Assembly (NCBI GenBank): GCA_963681505.1
Contig: OY811975.1
Span: 9,664,730 to 9,728,729, forward strand
Direction: 5' to 3'
DNA: 64,000 bases
DNA from: Eunapius fragilis
Taxonomy: Eukaryota; Porifera; Demospongiae; Spongillida; Spongillidae
Below are positions 42,372 through 52,831 of this stretch, piece after piece. The notes under the pieces are model-generated. The model was not told where the DNA came from. It was given only the letters and a program-made list of their open reading frames with translations, and made no database searches. The translations under genes were made by a program, and so were the position numbers. Within the stretch, counting starts at the first letter, position 1, and every line of letters starts with the position of its first letter.

Positions 42372-45300
42372 TCATTGGCGTGTTTTTTGTAGCTTTTTTT
42401 TAACTTTATCCTTTATAATGTTTGATAAGTATAAGAGCTTTGAAGAATTTTCCTTGCTTAAATATTTGCCTTTTTTCTTTCTGTTTTTTTTTTCTGCACG
42501 AAGCTTGTCAAATTGCAGTATTAAATCTCTCTCTGGCATGATTTCAAGCAGTAACTTGCACAGTTTTGTTGTAATATTCTCTTTTCTTTGTGCTGGCACT
42601 AAATTGAGTTTCTTCGAAGTAGTCTTAGCAGTAGTATCATAGCTGGCTTGCACAGCTTCACTTGAAGATGATAGGTTTGGAACCATTTCTGAACTGTTAT
42701 GATCTGTAGTACAATGGGAATTATCAGATGACATGGTATCTTCCACTGAATCAATGACTGCCAGGTTACCATCAGAGCCATACTTCCATACTCTTGAAAC
42801 TGGAAGTGTGATGTTGTCCCTCAAACATGTTTCCCATGTATTTATGAGTTGTTGTGAAATGTTTTCTATTTTACAGGACCGGTAATGTTGAAGTGATGGC
42901 CCCTCAGGATGTTCGTTTTTTTCCCCAGGACCATCAAGAAACTCAATTCCTGTCGCTATGTGCTTCCACCAAACACCATGTCCTGGGAGTAGAAAATCAC
43001 ATATTCGCTCCAGGTGGGCTTGAAATAGTAAGCTGGCTGTCTATGTATGTTGATGTAAAAGTTGTATTGCCTGGGTGTTGCCAAGTGCTTGCAAGTTTAC
43101 TCACTTCACTTTCTTGTGTCTTTGTAACATCACGCATCAACCCATTCACTCCTTTTTCTGCTTGAATTCGAATGACTGCATTATCAATGACATGTTGTGG
43201 GTGTCTGTTTGATGTTTGTTGACTAATAGAATTTATTTGATTGAATGTTCTCTCTTGGTGTTCTGTATTTAGAGATCGTAAGTTGATGATACGGTACAGT
43301 TGAGTACTGTGGCACGTGATGGAATGAAAGTAGGTGCCAAACATTTTACGTTGTGATATAGACTTTGGATTGCTGAATAAGGTTACACATAGCCTGCCAT
43401 GTAAAAATGTGATGTTGTGAAGTCGAAGTATGTTGCGTTGTGTTCGCATGTTGTCTTGGCTGTACATGATTTCACAAATCTCTACAGCTGTGTCAACAAG
43501 AGTCTTTATGTCAGCTTCAACATGCACATCTGCTTTACGGAAAGCCTGGCTTACAAGAATTGCTGCCTTTCTGTAATCAACACACCTCAATGTACTTTTT
43601 CCCAGTACAGACTTCTTGATTACAGCCAATTCTTCATATGCTTTTCCAACAACATGATAAGGCAGCTCTTCTAGCAAATTGCTCATGTGACCTTTAAAGT
43701 CATGTAGGGGCTCAACTCCTGACACTTCATAGTCCCCTAAGTTTAGACATTCCAATGCAGTGTCAGGACAGGGTTGCAGGAGTGCTGGAAAATTAGCAAT
43801 TCCTTTGCAAAGATTAGCTAAATCACTCTCTAGCCCTGGTTTTAGCTTTCCATTCACCTCCATGCCTCGAAATTTCAATTCTTTCCTTAACTGCACCACA
43901 CTTAACTTTTCTAATGGCTTTTGTTTCTGCTCTTTCCACATGCATCCAGATAGCAGGAATGATTGCCTTTGAGCCAGGGAAACATCATCTGCCTTGAAGC
44001 AAAACGCAAGGTCATCAAACTGTGAAGCAGGTGTGTGACACATTGTACAGGGATGATTTCCCCCAATTTTATTTCCAGTTTCATATTGTTGTGCTGGATT
44101 GTCACCATGAAAAATCCGAATAACATCATATATCCGTTTTCCATTAGGTGCGCACAAAGGTTTTGCATTCCGAATCTGGTCCAAACGATGCTCATTGAAT
44201 AGGGCTTGTTCATGTTCTGACGACCCAGACATACCCAATATATGAACCTCAGGCTCTTCTACTATTGTTGGTATGTCCATGTTGCTCCCCACCTCCTCAG
44301 AAGTTAAGTAGAATGCTGGGTCATATATGGCAGCTATCATAACTAGTAAATGACTATGCCCAGCAATGCTTGAATGATCATGCCAAATTTTGAAGTGTCT
44401 TGTGCTCATGTGTTTGATGGCTAGCAACTGACTTTGTTCTGTGTCATTTGTCTCGTTATGTTCACCAATACTGCAAAGATAGGTTTTTAATTCCTCATTT
44501 GAAAGGTTCTCTATGTCTACCTTACATATATGCACAATACCCATACTTGTGTGTCGTTGTAAAATTCGCTCGCGAATTTCATCCAAGGGCATTAGACGAG
44601 CATGTACGGTTGCTTGATGCTGTTCTATTTCATTCGTTGTCCTGTTCACATGAAAGCATTCAAACTGTTTTGGCTCTATTGCTATACCTTCCATGTACTG
44701 TCCACTGTTTACCCTTTCCTGAAGAATTTGCTTTTCTACCCTCACAGTTGGATGAGTTGGCTGGGATATCTCGCCTCCAGGGAGCTTTAACCTCTTCCTC
44801 CTTGCAATTTTACCTCTCTGTCGCTTCTGTGCCACTGCAATGCCATGACCAGAAAGGAACTCTTTAATCACCTGACCTCTGTTGTGGCAGGTAAGCCCAT
44901 ACTTGTTACCAACTTCACTCCAGTTGATGTGCTGATCTGGTGACCATTGGTTCGCCTCCTGTAGAAGTGCCTCTTTGTCAATAGCAAGATTTTCAGTTGT
45001 TACACCATGCCTTCTCTCAATTATACCTTTGGTGGTTGTTCGCAGCAATGCTTCCTCTCTTGTTTCAAAGGATTGGCTTAACCTCATCTTATTGTACTTA
45101 GACCAACTCATTCTGTTTCCTATCACCATGTCAATGTCATCCTTTTTGTACTGTGCTTCCAGTTTATCTTTTACCTTTTTCATTGTCGTTCTGTACTTCA
45201 TTTTTAACATCACTTGACGTTCCTTTCTTTTCTCCTCAATTTCAGAGTCTGCCCCATCATTTTGCTTGGAAGTGTCACATTCTATAAATGTGGACGAAGC

Positions 45301-45756
45301 CTCCTCTCCAGGTAGGTATGTTGGCTTTGTAGGATATATACGTTGGAGGTTGCCATACTTGTTGTAGCACTCTGCACAGTTGGATAGTGTGTGGTTAGAT
45401 TTCTCCTTCTGAGTAAGCTGTTTCCAATTTGCTATGCAAAATGAGGTTTGGTATTTTTTCTTTCCCTCAGCTGGCCTCCATTTCCCTGCGAACTGCTGTA
45501 TTACGATGTCAGCAGTTCGCACAAACTTTGATTCCTTCCAATGGTGACTACATTCAAACATACCATCTGTTACCCCAAAGTTTGGAACATCTCCAAATAG
45601 CTGTCTGAATTCTGTAACAATGCTGTTGTTACTAGGTCTTTTCCCCAGGGGAGTTAGCTCACGGATTGCTGTTCTTGCAAAGCCACAGTTGAATTGAAGG
45701 CAAACTGGTGAATGCATTGCTTTGATCTGTTGATTAGATAAAGTTACAATTTTCAA
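42372..45756 (-). CDS. Large protein of an uncharacterised, probably mobile-element-derived family
   Basis: A 919-codon open frame (45756-42997) continues after a one-base shift near 43035 into a second open frame (to 42372): SLLFQAHLERICDFLLPGHG, then RDNITLPVSRVW and a Lys-rich tail. Recognisable blocks are WHDHSSIAGHSHLLVMIAAI, PEVHILGMSGSS, a CxxC pair (HPCTMCHTPASQFDDLAF) and a SAP-like helix pair (SVVQLRKELKFRGMEVNGKL). Others are VEPLHDFKGHMSNLLEELPY, TLRCVDYRKAAIL and ILRLHNITFLHGRLC. The same order of blocks occurs in a family repeated across coral and sponge genomes; it has no known function that I can name. The start is uncertain: an acceptor-like ATCAACAG lies only about 25 bases into the frame, so an upstream exon is possible. 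One frameshift separates it from an intact gene. Confidence 0.65.
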
Positions 45757-46016
45757 GGTTCTTATGTGTAAACAGAAGCCATTGGCTTTTCATAGCCCTA
45801 CATTAAGCTAATTCATATATGTGGTGTAGTGTTCATTGCACAAGGTTATGAAATTATTGTACACTGTATGTCATGTGGTTATTTTTGTTTTAATTCGATC
45901 CTGTACATAGATTTCAATGACAGTGGAACCTGAAACTCAACATCTGCGTAGATCTGTGTGATCGGTGTACATTAGCCAGTTGAAATTGTATTGTATAGTT
46001 TATTTCTTAATAATCG

Positions 46017-46059
<43 letters not shown>

Positions 46060-46984
46060 CGCGCGTGTATTGGGCATCATTATGATTATCTATATTCAAA
46101 ACTTACCCTCCGACAAACTCTTTTTCTTGCACAACTAAATGATCGAGTGTGTGGTACACCTGCCGCGAAGTAAAATTTTACCGCGAAATTATTATCACGT
46201 GAACCAGTCAAAGTGGCCGCATAGAACCTAGGAATAAAGGTTTATAGGCTTTGCCGGAGGTTGTTCCAAAGGGTTTGTGTACTTTTGAATGGTTGAATCT
46301 ATTCGTTGAACTGTGAAAAAAGTTTTTGTCGTCAGGGGGTGGAACGAATAACTACGCTAAGTATACAAGCTAAAAGAAACGGCGATAATCACTATACTGG
46401 GTACAACGTTTACTATTTTGTCATATCCGTGTTAGTAGATTCTCTAAATCCCAATCGATAGAAACAGTATAGATAGCTGTGGCTTTGTTTTGGACCACAA
46501 GTTGTTAAACAAGGCGTACGTTAAGTTTACCGGCAAAAGCATGCGAGGTAGCCGCCCGCGTACAGGCGTATTGTTAACTCAAAACCTGAACAAAGATATA
46601 CACACTCTGGCAAAAAAAAACACATACACAATGTACAATCAGTTCACTATCATTGGTGAAAAAATGGTCTTGAATGCTGCTACCTGTGGGAAATAGTAAG
46701 AGCTTAAAGGCAATCAACTCAATAAGGGCAATTCAAATCAATTATTGCCGTGTTACCCATGCCTTAATCTACCTGAGTATAGCGTTGTCTTTTGTAGTAT
46801 TCTTTCTTTCCATACGTTGTGCCTTGATGTACATTGTAGTGAAATTCCATAACGTTGTGAAAAAACCACACATTGTGAAAGCACAATTTTGTTGTGTTTT
46901 ATTATAAGCGAACACAACGTTATACCACACGATTCCCTCGGTTTGACAACAAAAACGCATTACTTATTCCACGTTGTGAAATAA
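45757..46984. other. Intergenic, no gene identified
   Basis: A (GT)n(GC)n tract lies at 46019-46065. A 68-codon + strand frame at 46490-46696 has no motif. 46830-46930 carries several AACGTTGT/ACAACGTT words resembling those at 33990-34090. Confidence 0.45.
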
Positions 46985-47035
46985 CTATTTTCCCTGTGAT
47001 ATTCCCAGTTTTGTCCTGTTCGATCCAACGGCAGA

Positions 47036-47580
47036 ATTGTGGGACGATTACTGGGCGAGATTCCACACCTTTGTGGGAGCTTACTCAATTCCTACGGATA
47101 AACAAGCGCAGGTTTTCCTCACGAATCAGTCGAGAGTGAACTACAAACTTCTGAGTAACCTCGCCTCCCAGCAGTCACCAGCTATGGACATCAACGATCT
47201 TACGCTGGAAGAGATTGTTGAATATATGAAGGTCAATTTGACCCACGTACGCGATACGACATCCGCGAGCGGTTCAAGTATTGGTCCTCCATGTGCCGCA
47301 AGCCGGGAGAGTCAATTCTAGAGTTGGCCGCTCGAATCCGTCAGGACGCTGTCACGTGCGATTTCGCGGCCATTAAAGACCCTCTGGACGAGGCAATGCG
47401 CACCCGGTTCATGTGCTCCGTCAGCAATGAAGCCGTCCTGAAGGCACTCTTGAAGTTTAAGGAGGAGCTTACCTTTGCCAAAGCAATTGCAGTTGCGATG
47501 GAGACAGAGGAGGCAGCCATGGTGGCAAAGGAGACTGTGTATGGGACAAAAGCAAATGCTGTCTGCAAGGTCGACTCTAG
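47036..47580 (+). pseudogene. Gag of the Ty3/gypsy element
   Basis: The frame reads LFDPTAELWDDYWARFHTFV and YSIPTDKQAQVFLT, then shifts near 47270 to SSMCRKPGESILELAARIRQ and continues to EELTFAKAIAVAMETEEAA. This resembles the capsid region of Mag-like/K02A2.6-type Gag. No zinc knuckle is visible. Confidence 0.7.
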
Positions 47581-47699
47581 TAGACGATCTCCTTCACCTG
47601 ACTCAGGAGAACACCCTATACTACACCTAGAAGCGATCTGTCTGAAGAAGCAGAGACAGACCCAACCTGTCAAGACAATTTCTAAGCATCATCGGATGC

Positions 47700-47870
47700 A
47701 GACAGTCAAGGTCATCGAGGCAGTTCCCCAACTTCAGAAATCGATCCAAATCCAGGGAAAACAGTTTGTTTTTGAGATGGACACAGGTACTGGGGACAAC
47801 TTCTGCTTTAATGACGTATGGTGTGATTGTGATCTGGGAAAGCCTGCACTGTCACCTGTCACAGGATGAT
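47700..47870 (+). pseudogene. Retroviral-type aspartic protease remnant
   Basis: IQGKQFVFEMDTGTGDNFCF holds the DTG active-site triad. The frame stops at 47867-47869, and the flap and second half are shifted (LLGRSAIVRL near 48000). Confidence 0.6.
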
Positions 47871-48088
47871 ATGAGGTAGCAAATGGATAACCACTATCCA
47901 CCTTGGGCACATTCACAACAGTTGTCTCACTTCAGGGTGGGGACAGTTCTCAGGGCAAATCAGTTGATTTCATTGTTACCGAAGTTCCCCGACTCAACCT
48001 TCTGGGTCGCAGTGCTATAGTCAGGCTTAACGTGAACATACCTGCACTTCTGGGTCTACCAGCAGAGAAGTAAGAAGGTCCCATATCA

Positions 48089-49360
48089 GTGCGACCCATC
48101 TTCGATGATTTGAGACCAGACCCAACCCTACAGGACGCATGCAGGCAACTCTGTCAGGAATTTCCAGAACTGTTCAAGCCTGAACTCGGGTGTCTCAAGG
48201 ATTACCAACTGGAAGTCAAGATCAATCCTGAAACAAAACCCTTCTTCTGCAAACCACAGGTAGTTCCCTTCGCCATCCAGGAGGACCTCTGCCAAGCCTA
48301 CGATGTGGGAATTGCAAGAGGGGTGTGACTTCCAACCCAGTTCAACGACTGTGGAACACCTGTGGTTCCTATTCGCAAACCAAGCCTTCCCGGACAACCG
48401 GCTAAACTTCGAGTCTTTGGGGATTACTCTGTCACTGTGAACCAGCAACTGGAACCACATCGTCATCCCATGCCACATCCAGAGGATCTGATGCAGAAGT
48501 TAGGGGGTGACTATGGCTTCTCCAAAATTGATATGGCAGATGCCTACAACCAAATCATGCTGGCACCTGAGAGTCAGAAGCGATTGGCACTCAGTTCCCA
48601 CCGAGGATTCCTACTTCAGATGTGACTCCCTTTTGGCATTATAGTTTGGCACCTGGTTATTTTCAAGAAATTATGGACCAACTGACCAGTGACCTCCAAG
48701 GTGTAGCTGTCTATATGGATGACATTCTGGTCAGTGGGGCCACGGCTTCTGAACATCTGCAAAACCTTCGTTCTCTGTTCAAACGCCTGGAGATGAAAGG
48801 TCTTCGTTGCCACCTGGAAAAATGCATCTTTGCCCAGCCTTCAGTCCAGTATCTTGGACATATCCTTTCTCAACAGGGGATAGCCAAAGGACCAAAAGTC
48901 GATGCTGTCAAGAGGATGCCACCTCCAGATTCTGTTTCAGCTCTCCACTCTTTTCTTGGTTCGGTGCAATTCTACGGCAAGTTTCTGCCAAACCTGGCTA
49001 CAGTCACTGAGCCACTTCATCGTCTGACTAAGAAAGAGGTTCCATGGAAGTGGGACAGAGATCAGAGGAACAAGCAGCTTTTCAAAAGCTCAAAGACCTG
49101 TTATCTGCTGACACCATTCTGGTCCATTTTGACCCTTCCCTTCCCATAGGGATCTCATGCGATGCTTCAGAGGTGGGTTTGGGAGCAGTTCTCTTCCACA
49201 GGTACAGTGATGACAGTGAATGTCCAATTGCCAATACCTCAAAGACCCTCACAAGCACACAGCGTGGATACATTCAGTACAGAAGGACACCTAGCCATAA
49301 TCTTCACCTTGAATAAGTTCCACCAGTTTCTTTATGGTCGTACATTTATTTTGGTCATGG
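48089..49360 (+). pseudogene. Reverse transcriptase and RNase H of the Ty3/gypsy element
   Basis: Four frames: CQEFPELFKPELGCLKDYQL (48089-48328); LRVFGDYSVTVNQQ and YGFSKIDMADAYNQ (48362-48625); YMDDILVSG with HLEKCIFAQPSVQYLGHILS (48622-49149); and RNase H with ISCDASEVGLGAVLF. The polymerase YMDD is intact. TGA/TAG stops at 48327, 48623 and 49365 and several shifts break the protein. Confidence 0.85.
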
Positions 49361-49417
49361 ACCACTAGGCACTGATTGCTCTTTTTGGACCAACAAAAGC
49401 AACTCCGGCTCTTGCTG

Positions 49418-49472
49418 CTAACAGGCTTGCTCGCTGGGCTCTGATGCTAACAGGCTTGCTCGCTGGGCTCTG
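49418..49472 (+). repeat. 27-bp tandem duplication within the polyprotein
   Basis: GCTAACAGGCTTGCTCGCTG plus GGCTCTGAT occurs twice in a row between RNase H and integrase. It keeps the frame (nine codons). Confidence 0.85.
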
Positions 49473-50773
49473 ATGCTCAGTCTGTACAATTATTCGATTG
49501 AGTATCGGAAAACGTCTGACCGTGGCAACGCGGACGCACTTAGCCACCTTCCAGTGGGGCCAGATGTCAACTTTGATGGGGAGGAAGGTGATGCAGACAT
49601 GGACACTGTCTGCACCATCAAGACTGCCAGCCTTCAGCTAAATCCTACTGACCCAGGAACACTGGCTAAGGAGTCAACAAAGGACCCACTCATCACCAAT
49701 GTTATGCACTATACGCGAGGAGGATATCCACCTAAGGACGTTTCAAACGGAAGTTTGCAAGTTGTCCGTTTCTCTCTCCACAACCCACGGTTGCCTTCTA
49801 CATGTATACGGATCAAGAGTGGTGATTCCCCCAAGTCTCAGGCCCCAAACACTGCAACTTCTTCATTTGGGACATTTTGGGATGCAGCAAATGAAGTCAT
49901 TAGCGAGCACTGCAGTATATTGGCCAGGGATGGATGCCGAGATAATGGACCTCTGCCATCGGTGTACTTCCTGTGCCAAACACACCAGAAAAAGCCACCC
50001 AAAGCAGCAAACCACCCCTGGAAGCTTCCAGAGAAACCATGGAGTCATGTGCATCTCGACCATGCAATCAACTTTCTGGGAAGCAATTGGCTTATCCTCA
50101 TTGATACCTACTCCAAGTATCCTTCCATCCATCCCACCACTTCCACATCCACTAAATCCACCATGGAGTTGTTAGAGCAAGACTTTGCACACTTTGGCTC
50201 TCCACATACCATTGTGTTGGACAATGCAACTTCATTCTCCTCGGAGGAGTTCCAGGCCTGGTGTCGAGAGAGAGGCATCATTCACCTCACAGGGGCTCCA
50301 TACCATCCTGTCACCAATGGTGCTGCTGAAAGTCTGGTCCAGACCTTCAGACAGGCTCTCACCAAATCATCATTGCCACCACGAGCTGTGCTACAGGAGT
50401 TTTTAATGCAATATCGTCGGACACCTCGAGCTGAGGGCCAAGTGAATTGCTGAATGGTCGTCAGATCAGGACCAGAATTGACATTCTCCTTCCTTCTCCA
50501 GCACGCACCGCTCAAGGCAAGCAGGCCAGGGAAGCCACTAAGTCTCAAGCTCAAGAGGTTCCTCCAGAGAGAGTCACTCCCATATACTCTGTGGGCACAC
50601 CATGCTATGCTCTCTATTGTGGTCCTAGACAAGAGAAAGAGGCTAGATGGGTTCCTGCTGTAGTAACTAAGGTGATTGGCATGCACCCGCAGTGTCAATG
50701 TGAGGGTATTTCCACGTGGTGGCTCTTGGAGACGACACATAGAGCAGCTTCGTCCACGTTATGGGACCCATGA
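49473..50773 (+). pseudogene. Integrase of the Ty3/gypsy element
   Basis: The HHCC zinc-binding region is in a second frame (LLHLGHFGMQQMKSL, CHRCTSCAKH). The core is in the main frame with VHLDHAINF, IVLDNATSFSSEEF and TNGAAESLVQTF, supplying D, D and E. The C-terminal part resumes after a shift at 50453 (GRQIRTRIDILLPSP, GTPCYALYCGPRQEK). The core residues are conserved, so decay is recent or partly consensus error. Confidence 0.85.
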
Positions 50774-51060
50774 GGATGCAGACCCTGGAGGGGACGTGTC
50801 AGCTGCCTCAGTGGAACCATGTCTAGGATTACCAACATAGAGGTGGCAACCTCCATGCCTGACACCCAAATACCCTCAGAAGTAAGGATTACAGCTCAAC
50901 CCATGCAAAGGTACCGTAAATCCTCGCCTTCCCACTGGTGGAGAGTACACTCGGGATAACCCAAGAAGGTCAACTCGACAACACCACCAGCAAACTCCTT
51001 CAGTTAGAGGGGACCTCGCCTCTCAGTGATCAATGGAGGACTTCAAGGCTGGCAGGGAGG

Positions 51061-51281
51061 TGTTCTGACCATGTAACCTGAAGCCATTATGTTTTCTTGC
51101 ACATACGCAATTTGGAGTATTTAACACATACACCACGTATATTCTGAGACACTTCTATTTCTCTGGTTTTAGCGTACACTAGCTGTAGTTGTTAGTTGAT
51201 TTATAGTTGTGCCTGTACTGTGCCCTTTGATTCCCTTTAATCGTATTCATTTGAAATTCTGATTTCCGAGAAAACACGACA
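51061..51281 (+). mobile_element. 3' LTR of the Ty3/gypsy element
   Basis: Begins TGTTCTGACCATGTAACCTG after a purine-rich GGCTGGCAGGGAGG and ends AAAACACGACA. It is about 40 bp longer than the 33.5-kb LTR and about 85% identical elsewhere. Confidence 0.8.
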
Positions 51282-51380
51282 CTAGCTTTACATGTATGAG
51301 CGGCGAGTTTGTTATCGTATAATTTCTTTGGAATAAATTTTTGTTTCGATTCTGCGAGAAATAGCACTTACCTCACTAAG

Positions 51381-51420
51381 TCTGGGGACCAGATACCTGA
51401 CTTTCTGGTCCCCAGACTAC
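51381..51420. repeat. Small palindrome AGTCTGGGGACCAG
   Basis: AGTCTGGGGACCAG and CTGGTCCCCAGACT form a perfect 14-bp stem around 12 nt. CTGGGGACCAG also occurs at 34243 and three times at 40764-40822. Confidence 0.7.
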
Positions 51421-51534
51421 GTGTGAGTGTGTGTGTGTGCAGATCTCACTGAATGAAAGCCGGCCTTGATAGTGGCAGTGAATTTTATTTCTACCCTATC
51501 CCTATGTCTTGTTCTTAGTGAAGTCGCCCCCACT

Positions 51535-51966
51535 CTACATCAATACGAGCTTTGTAAACCTCCTAGCTGCATGGCTACATTTTTCATGTTGTTTATCGAT
51601 GTGCTCGATCGCACGTGCCACCTCATTTTTCACTAGTCCATCAATCTCCTTTAACGTTACCCTCTTCAGTTAAAGGCTTGGGTACCTCTTCTAGTTCTGT
51701 TTTCAACTGATGAATTGTTGTATTCAAACTGGTTGTTTCATTATTATGCTTCTCCCTTATATCGGCTATGGTACATGTACTATTGTTTCCTCACGGAATT
51801 TGTCAATTGCTTTTTGAACAATTTCGTTGCATGCGTACTGGGAGCTCGTCTCGCTAAGGTCAGTGCAGGTCTTGAGGGCTAGGTCCAGAACCACTTGAAG
51901 GTAACTTGGCTTTAGTTCAAGAAGAACTTCTGGTACGGAGTAGTCTGATGGGATGTACAGTTTCAC
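51535..51966 (-). pseudogene. Remnant of a helical/coiled-coil protein, unknown
   Basis: The - strand reads MKLYIPSDYSVPEVLLELKP, then SSQYACNEIVQKAIDKFREE, a stop, then in shifted frames NTTIHQLKTELEEVPKPLTE and KEIDGLVKNEVARAIEHIDK to a stop at 51535. The segments are rich in Glu, Lys and Leu and predicted helical. Two or three breaks separate them. The family is not recognised. Confidence 0.4.
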
Positions 51967-52716
51967 GTAACGCCCGAATTAGTCAAAGCCCTGCTTAGAT
52001 GAGACATGACCCTTTCTATCTTCGGTCATCTTTCTGCATGCGGTCCCGGCAATCAGTTATACTACTAGCCGAGTACCAGGTGCCTTTAACATCAGAGGCA
52101 GTTAGTATAACAGTTACTGTACCTTAAGTTAGAGGTAAAATACCTGTGTTGGCGTTCGGCGTACATGTACATGTACCAAGAATATCCCCAACCAACTGAT
52201 CTATTTAGCGATAGTCCGATGCGGTGAGCCCCTGGAACCAACCAATGCGGTGAGCCCCTGGAACCAACCAATGCGGTATAACTAGGCCATGTTAGTATCA
52301 TACTAGCAGTAGTGCCAGCCTGTGAGTTGTTTGCTAAAGCATGGCATCCTTAATTAATATAAAACGCATTAATCCTTTTCTTATTAATGTGAGATTTGGT
52401 TTTATCAGTGCATGTACTCATGCAACTACAGTAGGTTGGAAAAACACCATACACATTGAGTCAAATAAGCAGGTGTTAGTGAGGGTGTGGTGTGATGCAG
52501 TGATAAAAAATGCCACACATTACTCAGAATGTGGCAATATGAAGAAATAAAGATAGGATCAAGTGGACAGTGGATTCAGTGCTAGCTTGGAAGACGTATT
52601 GACAACATTCATGAGTGCATCAACCTGTGAATTTAATCATTTCTGCAGTAAAACCACTGGCAAATATATACTGAGTTAACATGTGTTGCAATGAATTGAC
52701 TTGCCAGCTTACTGTG

Positions 52717-52717
<1 letters not shown>
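51967..52717. other. No gene identified
   Basis: A 30-bp direct duplication (ATGCGGTGAGCCCCTGGAAC type) lies at 52220-52275. The rest is unassigned; it lies downstream of the DNAI4 stop. Confidence 0.4.

Positions 52718-52764
<47 letters not shown>
52718..52764. repeat. Uninterrupted run of 47 G
   Basis: The longest homopolymer of the window, 67 bp downstream of the DNAI4 stop codon (on its template side). Confidence 0.95.
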
Positions 52765-52766
<2 letters not shown>

Positions 52767-52831
52767 ACCTGGCCTTACTTCCACCTGGCCCTTCCACCTG
52801 GCCCATCTAGTCACCATTGCAGCCATAATAA

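Larger units (their letters stand above)
46985..51281 (+). mobile_element. Ty3/gypsy retrotransposon, 5'-truncated and decayed
   Basis: Gag, protease, reverse transcriptase, RNase H and integrase follow in the order typical of Ty3/gypsy elements, with a 3' LTR at 51061-51281. No 5' LTR or gag start is present here; a matching LTR with gag start is at 33545-33930 in the same orientation. Multiple frameshifts and stops show that it is dead as written. Confidence 0.85.

Noticed and set aside
42854-43165. 103-codon + strand frame
   Set aside because: It is the antisense of the C-terminal part of the 42.4-45.8 kb gene, whose - strand blocks are recognisable.
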